NCBI RefSeq assembly: GCF_000686845.1
Contig: NZ_JMLS01000003.1
Location: 1-64,000 of the forward strand
Direction: 5' to 3'
Source: Paenibacillus sp. UNC451MF
Lineage (GTDB): Bacteria; Bacillota; Bacilli; Paenibacillales; NBRC-103111
Length of the DNA stretch: 64,000 bases
The notes under the pieces were generated by a model. That model was not told the origin of the DNA and made no database searches. It saw only the letters and a program-made list of their open reading frames with translations. Both the position numbers and the translations under genes were made by a program. Of this stretch, positions 45,035-53,455 are shown piece by piece (position 1 is the first letter of the stretch; every line of letters starts with the position of its first letter).

Positions 45035-45376
45035 ATGACACAATGGAAAGAGATTACAACAGAGGATCAATGGAATGAGCAATTTGAAGGAACTTCCAAT
45101 AAACCCATCGTATTATTAAAGCACAGCACGGCTTGCCCTGTAAGCTTCAACGCATTGAAAGAATACGAAGCCTACCTGCAAAATAAACCGAATAGCGACG
45201 TTGACTACGTACTGGTTAAAGTGATTGAATCCCGCCCTGTATCCAATCAGATTGCAGAAGATACTGGCGTTAAACATGCTTCTCCACAAATTCTATATAT
45301 TAAGAATAAAGAAACGATTTGGAATACTTCTCATTGGGCAATAACAGAAGAGCACATCACGGCTGTACTTGATTAG
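45035..45376 (+). CDS. ytxJ: Bacillithiol system thioredoxin-like protein YtxJ
   Basis: A 113-aa monothiol, thioredoxin-fold protein. The single active-site Cys lies in LLKHSTACPVSFNAL, the monothiol motif of YtxJ (bacilliredoxin C family), and ESRPVSNQIAEDTGVKHASP precedes the cis-Pro strand. It reduces bacillithiolated proteins in organisms that use bacillithiol. TGGAGGGA precedes the ATG. Confidence 0.87.
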   Translation: MTQWKEITTEDQWNEQFEGTSNKPIVLLKHSTACPVSFNALKEYEAYLQNKPNSDVDYVLVKVIESRPVSNQIAEDTGVKHASPQILYIKNKETIWNTSHWAITEEHITAVLD

Positions 45377-45387
45377 GATGCACGATT

Positions 45388-46191
45388 ATGAGCATAAGAC
45401 CGCATCCGTTTTTCTCCGGCGCCCTGTTTGCGCGTAAATCGTGCTTTGTCTATTTACCGGAAGGCTATGAGGAAAGTGAGCAGTGTTATCCTGTTATTTA
45501 TTTACTTCATGGCATGCATGGAAGTGAGGCCCACTGGCTCCTCAAGGGTGGCGCTGAACTTACCCTGAATCGAATGATGCAGGAGGGCTCGCTGCGTAAA
45601 AGCATAGTTGTCTTCCCCAGTGACGGGGGATATGGGTTAGGTACCTTTTATATGAATTGGTATGATGGTACAGGTCAATTCGAGGACTACTTGATTTATG
45701 ATTTGCTGCCTGAAATAGATAAGCATTATAGGACGATACCTGATAGGGCTCATAGAGTCATAAGTGGTTTGTCAATGGGGGGCTTTGGAGCCTTTTCTTT
45801 GTCACTGCGTCATCCGGAGCTATTTGGTGCCGCGGCAAGCTTGTCGGGTGCCATGACATCTACTGGACTTATCTCCGTTCAATATGCGCGAAGCGATATC
45901 AGCCGTATGATCGGACCGCTGCACGGTCCTTATGCTCAACAGTATGACCTTCAAAAGCTTGCTGATACTCAATTAACGAATGATCAACGGCCGGCATTAT
46001 ACTTTAATTGCGGCACGGAGGATTATTTATATTCAATGAATGCTGCTTATCACGAGCATTTGGATCGGATTGGCTATCAGCACGAATATGAAGAATTTTC
46101 AGGAGAACACACTTGGGATTATTGGACTCAGCATCTTCCTGATGCTCTTGGCTTCCTGGAAGCTTCTTTTAAACAACTGTTAGGTGATTAG
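45388..46191 (+). CDS. Esterase (alpha/beta hydrolase, PF00756 type)
   Basis: A 267-aa esterase of the esterase D/feruloyl esterase type. Oxyanion-hole region YPVIYLLHGMHGSEAHW, nucleophile Ser in ISGLSMGGFGAF, catalytic His in GEHTWDYW near the end. No signal peptide is present, so it is cytosolic. It starts 11 bases after ytxJ and ends at a strong convergent terminator. Confidence 0.85.
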   Translation: MSIRPHPFFSGALFARKSCFVYLPEGYEESEQCYPVIYLLHGMHGSEAHWLLKGGAELTLNRMMQEGSLRKSIVVFPSDGGYGLGTFYMNWYDGTGQFEDYLIYDLLPEIDKHYRTIPDRAHRVISGLSMGGFGAFSLSLRHPELFGAAASLSGAMTSTGLISVQYARSDISRMIGPLHGPYAQQYDLQKLADTQLTNDQRPALYFNCGTEDYLYSMNAAYHEHLDRIGYQHEYEEFSGEHTWDYWTQHLPDALGFLEASFKQLLGD

Positions 46192-46211
46192 AAGGATATA
46201 TTATTGAAATC

Positions 46212-46246
46212 AAAACCCCTTAGGACGCAAGGTCTTAAGGGGTTTT
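46212..46246. terminator. Strong bidirectional terminator
   Basis: AAAACCCCTTAGGAC (46212-46226) and GTCTTAAGGGGTTTT (46232-46246), a 15-bp stem with one wobble, between two convergent genes. It overlaps the last codons of the giant kinase gene. Confidence 0.8.
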
Positions 46247-49200
46247 CGCTGCCATGGCGACAGGAGTCTTTTTCTTCATATACACAGTAAATGTTGTTCC
46301 AATGCCTTCTTCGGAAAAGCATTCGATGGAACCCTCATAATGCTGCAGATAGTTTTGAACAATATGAAGTCCCAATCCTGAATTTGTCGATTCCGATTTT
46401 GTCGAAAAGCCTTTTTCGAATATTTTAGTCCGGTTTGGCTCTGAGACATAGGACCCGCTGTTGAAAATTAGCAGCTTATAGCGTTCATCCTGCTCCTCGA
46501 TAGTAAGACGAAGCGTCCGTAACGGGTCATCCTCCGGGATGGCCTCTATTGCATTTTTGAGTAGATTGTGAACGATGCTGGAGAAATAACTGATCGGCAG
46601 CGTTATTCCGTCAAAGGTACAGTCGAGCTCGCCGCTCACCTGTAGGTCCACTTTGTTGGAAATACATGGAAGACTGATGTTGTTCAGCACTACTCCCAGG
46701 ACCGGGAATTTAACCGAATTGACAACGGACTGTTGAACGATCTCTTTGCACCATACGGAAATGTAGTCTTTGGCCATATCGTATTTGTTCATCATCAGCA
46801 GAGCATGAACCGTTTGCACATTATTGATAAGCTCGTGCTGCGCTTTGCGAATGTTTAACATGGTCGCTTCGGAGGATTGAACCCATCGTTCCTTCTCATC
46901 CAACTGAAGCCGAACGTTCTTTTCCTGCTCCTCCAAGAGCTGGAGCTTGTAATCTTTATGCTCCAGATTGGTATATAGCTTCGCATTTTCGATGGTTCCG
47001 GCAATTTCAGATGTTAAAAGCTTTAGCGTATCCAAGCGCTGTTCCTGGAAAACATGGCTCGCCAGGTTGTTCTCCAAATACAGCACACCGATCATTTTAC
47101 CTAGTTTTATAATAGGCATTATGAGAATTGACTTCGGCAAGTGTGTTTGGATGTATACATCCTTAGGAAACATGTCAGAGCTCGCTGCATCGTGAAGCAA
47201 TAGTGGTTCTTCTTTGCGTATGGCAAACTGAATGGCTGAAATGGCAGCAAATTCATAGTCTTCAATCGGTACGGAATGTAACGCCATGAACGGTCTATTG
47301 GGCATTTTTTCAACTTCAACATAAAGCTGATGATCCCGTTCAAGAATAAGCAGCCCTTTTTCTGCACCTGCATTCTCCATGACGATGTGCATAAAGCTTT
47401 CCAATAGCTTATGGAACACTGCTTCGTTGGAGAGCACATGAGAAGCTTTCGCCACAGTTGAGACATCAATTGCGGACTGGGGAGGAGAAATGCGGCTTAC
47501 CAGATAAGGATGCTGGTCCTCCAACTGAGCAACTTTACGCAGCGCTCCCCATTTGCTGTATAAAGCTTTGGCCTCTGTCCAATAAGCGCGGGCGATTTTT
47601 AGCTTGCCGGTATGGGTATAAAACTTGGCTGCACATTCATAGGCAATAGCCTCGAGCTGGAGAAACTTCTGCTTGTTGGCATGAAATATCGCTTGTTCAT
47701 ACAGTTCGGCTGCAGCTATTGGATTACCGGAAATACGATTCAGTTCCGCTTCAATCAGCAGCTTTTGATGCGCAAAATTATCAGGAGAGTGGGCGCTCCA
47801 TTTTTTTATAATGGATAAGTGCTTCTTAAGCTTGTTCCAATATCGTTTCTGTTCAGATACGGACGCTTCCGGATACAACGCACATAGCACCAGTGAGCTT
47901 GTAAAATGATACATTTGCACATGGATTAAACCGAAGACCGACTGGATGCTTTCTTCCATCAGCTGCATGGTATGCTTCGCTTCGTCTAGCTTGTCGAGTA
48001 TATAGTACGCTTGAAGCTGCAGGGCATAAAAGGTGTGCACGGTTGCTTTATTCGTAAAGCCCTGTAGCTGACGACATTCCTCAGGGCTCATGAATGGTTC
48101 CATCTTAACCGCTGCATGAAGATTCGATTGCGGTATCGGTTCTTCCATCATAAACAGCATGAAACGCTGAAGAACCATGAATATATGAATCGTATCCTGA
48201 TCCTGTGCCCTTTGAATGAAGGGAGAATAAAGCTCAGTTTCATTGTAAACATCGTTCAGGTGATCTCCCTTAAATAAACGAAGGAAAAAGCTGAAGGCAA
48301 TGGAATAGCCGGCATAAACCAGGTCTCCCGATTCAACACCGAACTGGTATGCTTTTTTCAGATAGTAAATGTTCGTCTCAATGTGCTGGGTCATATTGTT
48401 TGTAAATGCCCCAAACCCAAAATACACTTTACATTTAATTGGCAAATGATCGAAAGCATCACACAGCATCAAGCCGACTTTGCCGAATTTGGCTCCGTTT
48501 TTCAAATCACCGAAAATAGAACTGATGATAACTCCATAAGTGGAATAAGCTAAGGCAGAGCCTTCTGAATTCCCGTTGCGTAAGGAGTAATTAAACATTC
48601 TAAGCATGAGATAAATATATAAATCGGAATTCAAATAATACGTAGGGGCGATTAGATTTACCATCAGCTTCATCACAGCTTTATGATCTGAATCAACCAT
48701 AAGCGGCAGATCGAATAAATCACCCGGATGCTTCGCCGTCATATGCCACTTTGTTTTTCCAAGTTCCATTAGAATAGAGGTTCGACGGATGGTTGACTGC
48801 AAAGGGATATTGAACAGACGCAATCCCTCGAGCCCCATGGCCATAGCTTCCTCATGCAGCCCCAGATTGGTGTAGAGCACCATCATCAGATTATAAGCGT
48901 CGGCTTTTTCTAATTTCGTACGTGCATGGCTTAGAAGCAGCTGAAATGATCGTTTAGCCTCTTCAAAATGGCCGCATAAATACTCCAGCTCAGCAAGCTC
49001 TAAATAAATCATAAAAGACAATTCATATTGATTGGTCCAATGGGTCGACTCCAGAAGCTGAACCGCGTGTGTAACAAACTTAAGAGCGGTTTCATACGCT
49101 GTGTTGGATTTAGCCTTTCGGCTTGCCATGATGTTGAATTGTGCTAGCTGCTCTTTATCCTTGATCGAAGGCAAGTACTGTTTACCAAGGTTCAACTGAT

Positions 49201-51367
49201 TGGCGACCTCGAATAACTGCTCGTCTAATTCTTCAGCGGTCAATGCTTGCAGCATCTTTTGACCTATATGATAATGAAGCTCTTTCTTTTGTTCCTTTGG
49301 CAATAAAGAGTAGACGGCTTGGTGGACACGGTCATGCAAAAACGAATATTGAGATGAACTATGGGAATAAGATTCTCGTTTTATTGCAACGATTAATCCC
49401 TCATCTATAGCATAACGAAGCTCATTATGAATAGAGGCTACTTCTTGAGAAGAGGCCAAAGCTAACAATTCAGGATGAAATACATGACCGATACAAGCAG
49501 CTTGCATTAATAATTGCTGGACGGAATCTGGCAGCCTGCGAATTTTACCGATCATAAAATCAACGACATTGTCCGTAATGTGCAGCTCATTAATCTGCTC
49601 AAGATCCCATTGCCATCGGCTCATGTCGTAATTAAAGTGGAGCAGCTGAAGATCGTAAAGAGATCTTAAAAATTGTTTGGTGAAAAAAGGATTTCCCTTC
49701 GTTTTGTTAACGACCATGCGGGCTAACCCGTCCAGCTCTTCTCCGGCAATGACTTGCAATGTGTCCACGAGCAAGCTTTGCACAACCTTATGGGTCAGTG
49801 CTTCTAGCTCAATATAGGAAACGCGAATAGGCTCCATCCGTTCTAATTTATCCAGCATGTATTGAAGAGGGTGGGATTCCATTACTTCGTTGCTTCGATA
49901 TGTTCCTATGAGTAGACAGTAATTACTAGAAGGCTGTGCCGCCAGCTCCTGAATCAACTGCAAAGAAGCAGGGTCCGCCCACTGCATATCATCAATAAAT
50001 ACAACTAGTGGATGCTCCTTTGTAGCAAAAACGGCTAGAAACTGATGAACTGTTAATAAAAAACGATTGTGAGTTTCAGCAGGAGGAAGCTTAGATAGAG
50101 GCGGTTGACTGCCTAATACCTTTTCCATTTCCGGGAGCATGTCAATCAATACTTGCCCATTGGGGCCGACCGCATCAAGGATGTTCCTTTTCCAAATTTG
50201 AAACGACGAATCGCTTAGGGTCAATAGGAATTGAATAATTTGCAGACCTGCTTGCTGTATTGCTTGAAAAGGCATGTCTCTTTTAAATTGCTCGAACTTA
50301 CCAAAGACGAAGAGTCCATCTTCCTTCTGAATCGATTTCTGAAATTCCTGAATAAGAAAAGATTTGCCCACGCCGGATAAGCCTGAGACGAATACTATCT
50401 CTTTACTACCGAGCATTACTCTATGAAAAGCATTGCGAATATCCTGAAGCTCTTGGTCTCTGCCGTATATGGCATCAGGGATTTTGAATATATCCGCAGG
50501 CAGCCCATTATTTATCGTTACATTATCGATAGCGCCTTCATGAAGAAGCAGATCAAGACATGACTCTAAATCGCGTTTTAATGCAAAAGCGCTCTGATAA
50601 CGCTGTTCAGGGTGCTTAGCCAAGCATTTCATTATGATATCTGAAACTGGCTTTGGAATAGTAGGTGTTACTTCAAAAGGAGCGGGTGGCTGCAATGCTA
50701 CATGTTGATGAATCAGCTCGCTTGGATCGCTTCCAATAAAGGGGAGATTCCCGGTAAGCAACTCATAGAATACAACCCCCAAAGAATAAATATCACTCCG
50801 ATAGTCTGCACTGCGTTCCATTCGCCCGAACTGTTCAGGAGCCATATAAAGAAGACGATGGTTCAGAAATCCCTCTGTCGGCTCGCTGGTATGTATAATC
50901 GATGAAAAAGAGGCAGCTGAATTAAGATCAGTCAGTCGAATACCCCGATTATCCGGTTCCATAATAAAAGCGTGGGTTGATATATTGAAATGAGCATATT
51001 TTGCTTGGTGCAATTTGCGAATCGTATCGGTAATATCTGCTGACAAACGCAAAAAGAGCTTCAATTCCATAGGACCTGAAGCTGCAAGCTGGAAAAGCGG
51101 AAGACCATCCGAATGCTCCATTAATAGGATAGTAGTATTATGATAGGATTCCAAACGGATCGGCTTAATAAGCTCATCCAGAAGGATATCTTGTCCGTTT
51201 TCATATTCTCTTGTTATCCACTGGATTTCTTGCTTAGTCGGATACTCCGCTGTAAGCATCTTCATCCAAAATTTTTCTTGTGTGGAAGGATTGAAGCCGC
51301 GGTAAAGGGTGAACGGCTCGTGATCGTACCATTTTTCCATTTGAATATCGTTTATGGTCAATGACAA
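46235..51367 (-). CDS. Giant kinase-like/AAA/GAF/histidine kinase protein
   Basis: A 1710-aa cytosolic protein. In order: Ser/Thr-kinase-like domain (about 1-270); AAA-type ATPase (about 290-560; GLSGVGKSFL and VVFIDDMQWADP); helical TPR-like repeats (about 600-1240); GAF (about 1290-1450); coiled coil; histidine-kinase core with HELINNVQTVHALL (Spo0B/CitA-like) and ATPase motifs LLKNAIEAIP and NSGLGLHIVQNYL. The kinase-like domain is degenerate: the HRD Asp position reads HFNIS and the DFG position reads DLNS, so it is probably a pseudokinase. TTG 51367 follows GGAGG. No response regulator is adjacent. Confidence 0.85.
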   Translation of the reverse strand: MSLTINDIQMEKWYDHEPFTLYRGFNPSTQEKFWMKMLTAEYPTKQEIQWITREYENGQDILLDELIKPIRLESYHNTTILLMEHSDGLPLFQLAASGPMELKLFLRLSADITDTIRKLHQAKYAHFNISTHAFIMEPDNRGIRLTDLNSAASFSSIIHTSEPTEGFLNHRLLYMAPEQFGRMERSADYRSDIYSLGVVFYELLTGNLPFIGSDPSELIHQHVALQPPAPFEVTPTIPKPVSDIIMKCLAKHPEQRYQSAFALKRDLESCLDLLLHEGAIDNVTINNGLPADIFKIPDAIYGRDQELQDIRNAFHRVMLGSKEIVFVSGLSGVGKSFLIQEFQKSIQKEDGLFVFGKFEQFKRDMPFQAIQQAGLQIIQFLLTLSDSSFQIWKRNILDAVGPNGQVLIDMLPEMEKVLGSQPPLSKLPPAETHNRFLLTVHQFLAVFATKEHPLVVFIDDMQWADPASLQLIQELAAQPSSNYCLLIGTYRSNEVMESHPLQYMLDKLERMEPIRVSYIELEALTHKVVQSLLVDTLQVIAGEELDGLARMVVNKTKGNPFFTKQFLRSLYDLQLLHFNYDMSRWQWDLEQINELHITDNVVDFMIGKIRRLPDSVQQLLMQAACIGHVFHPELLALASSQEVASIHNELRYAIDEGLIVAIKRESYSHSSSQYSFLHDRVHQAVYSLLPKEQKKELHYHIGQKMLQALTAEELDEQLFEVANQLNLGKQYLPSIKDKEQLAQFNIMASRKAKSNTAYETALKFVTHAVQLLESTHWTNQYELSFMIYLELAELEYLCGHFEEAKRSFQLLLSHARTKLEKADAYNLMMVLYTNLGLHEEAMAMGLEGLRLFNIPLQSTIRRTSILMELGKTKWHMTAKHPGDLFDLPLMVDSDHKAVMKLMVNLIAPTYYLNSDLYIYLMLRMFNYSLRNGNSEGSALAYSTYGVIISSIFGDLKNGAKFGKVGLMLCDAFDHLPIKCKVYFGFGAFTNNMTQHIETNIYYLKKAYQFGVESGDLVYAGYSIAFSFFLRLFKGDHLNDVYNETELYSPFIQRAQDQDTIHIFMVLQRFMLFMMEEPIPQSNLHAAVKMEPFMSPEECRQLQGFTNKATVHTFYALQLQAYYILDKLDEAKHTMQLMEESIQSVFGLIHVQMYHFTSSLVLCALYPEASVSEQKRYWNKLKKHLSIIKKWSAHSPDNFAHQKLLIEAELNRISGNPIAAAELYEQAIFHANKQKFLQLEAIAYECAAKFYTHTGKLKIARAYWTEAKALYSKWGALRKVAQLEDQHPYLVSRISPPQSAIDVSTVAKASHVLSNEAVFHKLLESFMHIVMENAGAEKGLLILERDHQLYVEVEKMPNRPFMALHSVPIEDYEFAAISAIQFAIRKEEPLLLHDAASSDMFPKDVYIQTHLPKSILIMPIIKLGKMIGVLYLENNLASHVFQEQRLDTLKLLTSEIAGTIENAKLYTNLEHKDYKLQLLEEQEKNVRLQLDEKERWVQSSEATMLNIRKAQHELINNVQTVHALLMMNKYDMAKDYISVWCKEIVQQSVVNSVKFPVLGVVLNNISLPCISNKVDLQVSGELDCTFDGITLPISYFSSIVHNLLKNAIEAIPEDDPLRTLRLTIEEQDERYKLLIFNSGSYVSEPNRTKIFEKGFSTKSESTNSGLGLHIVQNYLQHYEGSIECFSEEGIGTTFTVYMKKKTPVAMAAKTP

Positions 51368-51554
51368 GCGGGTAACCTCCGATTACTTCCAATTATTTTT
51401 ATTTTACTTTTTCCCCCAATAGGAAGCAACAGGAAAATGCCAAAATAGACAAATTTAATCAAAAAACGACAGTATTTTTGAAAATATGTAAACATTAGCT
51501 GTTTATATGGAAAGGGGGCGTGAATCGCCGTGGAACAGCGGGATCCAAGCTCGC

Positions 51555-51995
51555 CTAATTTCGCATGTTTTTATTTAATTGAACCGTGAGCCGCTCCATG
51601 TAGCTAATCAATTCCGACTGTTCCTGCTTGGTGAATTGATCGAAGGAGTCGTTCAGCGCTTCCATCCATAGTGCTTCGGTACGTTTAATTAAGTCTTTGC
51701 CTTCTTCGGTTAGCGCCACATTTTTTACACGTGCGTCAGGTTGGCTGCTTTCCCGGTACACGAGCTTCGATTTTTCCAAACGGTCGATCATTTGGGACAT
51801 CGTGCTAGGTCGAACGTCAAGATGGACTGCCAGCTGCCCAATAGTCCGGGTCCCGTTGCGATTCAAATGCCTAAGCAGAAGCCATTGAACTCGTGTCAAG
51901 GAGTCTGGCTGTTGATCAAAAACCTTGGAGCGGAGATGGCGATTTATGGTTTGCATATGAGTAATAAATTGCTCTAGTGCTTCATTGTTTTTCAT
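51555..51995 (-). CDS. MarR-family transcriptional regulator
   Basis: A 146-aa winged helix regulator: LTRVQWLLLRHLNRNGTRTI, VRPSTMSQMIDRLEKSKLVY as recognition helix, and RESSQPDARVKNVALTEEG as the wing. GGAGG precedes the ATG. It neither overlaps nor is divergent with an obvious transporter; the polysaccharide deacetylase gene lies upstream of it on the same strand. The ligand is unknown. Confidence 0.87.
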   Translation of the reverse strand: MKNNEALEQFITHMQTINRHLRSKVFDQQPDSLTRVQWLLLRHLNRNGTRTIGQLAVHLDVRPSTMSQMIDRLEKSKLVYRESSQPDARVKNVALTEEGKDLIKRTEALWMEALNDSFDQFTKQEQSELISYMERLTVQLNKNMRN

Positions 51996-52091
51996 AGAAT
52001 AGCCTCCATTTAGTAGTATTATATAGCGTTACTAAATAGGCTGACAACAGCAAAAAGAGGCAATTTTGGATTGCCTCTCGTGTAACGACGA

Positions 52092-53240
52092 TTATTCTTC
52101 TTTTTTTAACGGGGTCAGCCGTTCGGAAAATGTTTTGGCGATAGGATTAAAGGCCATTTTAATACCCATGACTCGCTGCAAGTCATCGTACTGGATCTGT
52201 GCATGGCGACGTTTCAAGGTGATAGGTGACTCAAGGTCATATTCCTTATCTCCCAGCATAACGGTACTGCTGCCTTTACGTGTCATCCAGTGATTGCCGT
52301 TATAGTAGAAGTTAATGGTGCCGTCCTTGTCCTGAATCATAGTGCCTCCCACTTGACCCACGCTCTCACGAAAAGGAATATATCCGAATTGCTGATTCAG
52401 ATTAACTACTTTACGGATGATCGTCCGATGAAGCTCTTCTGGTGTAATACTTGGATTTCCACCGGTGATCCGAGGAATTTGCAAAGGGTCGTCATCACGG
52501 GTAGCCATTTCGCTCACAGTCGTAAATCCATACTCAATACCGGCCTTATGTACGAGATCTGCTGCGATAGGATCTACACCGCCGAACGGATAAGCGTAAG
52601 TGCTAGTAGGTCCGCCGTTAATCTGCGATAGTTTACTTCTGCAGGTTTCCGTATCGGAAACAACACGGTTAGCGTACTCGACATTATTTTCTACGGCCCC
52701 ATCGATCGTTTGCTTGCTCGTCAGCATGGGCTGACCGTTGATTTGTTCATGCAGGCTATCTGAGTGGCACTCGAATTCGATTTGATCCTCGGGATGACTC
52801 AGGACTTCCTTAAGCTGCTCCCTCGACATGAAGGGAATGTTACCGCCGTTAGGATTGGCTAAGTACCGTGTAATGATGAAGTTTACAGCAGGTATATGCA
52901 TTTCCTTCAATATGGGATATGCCCTGTCATAAAAGCTCTGATAACCGTCATCGAATGTTACAAGCACGGCATTATCAGGCACTTCGCCGCCTGCCATGTA
53001 ATGCTTAAACTGATCCAAAGTGATGAAATTGTAATGTTTGCTGGCCAAATATTCAAGCTGCTTCTTGAACAGATCTGGCGTTATTGTGACATTGCTTTTG
53101 GCTGTATCGCTCAAATGGTGATACATAATGACGGCGACTTCATCCTCGTACATATCATTTGGCGAGCTGGAGCTGATAAATGGAAGAATAGAAACGCCGA
53201 TGAATAATAGAATAATAATTTTAACCAATAGCATTTTCAT
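52092..53240 (-). CDS. Polysaccharide deacetylase with extra C-terminal domain
   Basis: A 382-aa protein with an N-terminal membrane anchor or signal (LVKIIILLFIGVSIL). NodB-type catalytic motifs: VLVTFDDGYQSFYDRAYPIL with the metal-binding DD, ECHSDSLHEQ for the second motif and YPFGG near the third. After about residue 270 a further domain (MIQDKDGTINFYYNGNHWMT) resembles a copper amine oxidase N-terminal-like (PF07833) domain, common in Paenibacillus surface enzymes. It likely deacetylates peptidoglycan or a polymer at the cell surface. TCAGGAG precedes the ATG. Confidence 0.82.
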   Translation of the reverse strand: MKMLLVKIIILLFIGVSILPFISSSSPNDMYEDEVAVIMYHHLSDTAKSNVTITPDLFKKQLEYLASKHYNFITLDQFKHYMAGGEVPDNAVLVTFDDGYQSFYDRAYPILKEMHIPAVNFIITRYLANPNGGNIPFMSREQLKEVLSHPEDQIEFECHSDSLHEQINGQPMLTSKQTIDGAVENNVEYANRVVSDTETCRSKLSQINGGPTSTYAYPFGGVDPIAADLVHKAGIEYGFTTVSEMATRDDDPLQIPRITGGNPSITPEELHRTIIRKVVNLNQQFGYIPFRESVGQVGGTMIQDKDGTINFYYNGNHWMTRKGSSTVMLGDKEYDLESPITLKRRHAQIQYDDLQRVMGIKMAFNPIAKTFSERLTPLKKEE

Positions 53241-53380
53241 ATGACAGTTCTCCTGAGTTAGTAGCTACAAATACAGATTATAATCAGGAAAGAAAACTTT
53301 GTAAATCGACTTTTTTTGAGATTTTTCGAGGGATGCTGTATATGAAAATGTTAACTTTAACACATATTGATAGAAAGAGA

Positions 53381-53410
53381 TTGTAGCTTCTGAAAACACT
53401 GTAATATAAT
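53381..53410 (+). promoter_or_regulatory. Promoter of the SLH-VWA gene
   Basis: -35 TTGTAG (53381-53386), 18-base spacer, -10 TATAAT (53405-53410), about 46 bases before the start. Confidence 0.55.
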
Positions 53411-53455
53411 GTCGATGCGTAACAAAATACATAATTTGTTAAGGGATGGGTGAAC

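Noticed and set aside
51500-51600. Two tiny frames after AAAGGGGGC (12 and 18 codons)
   Set aside because: The RBS is good but the products are minimal and one overlaps the MarR gene end; no support for coding.
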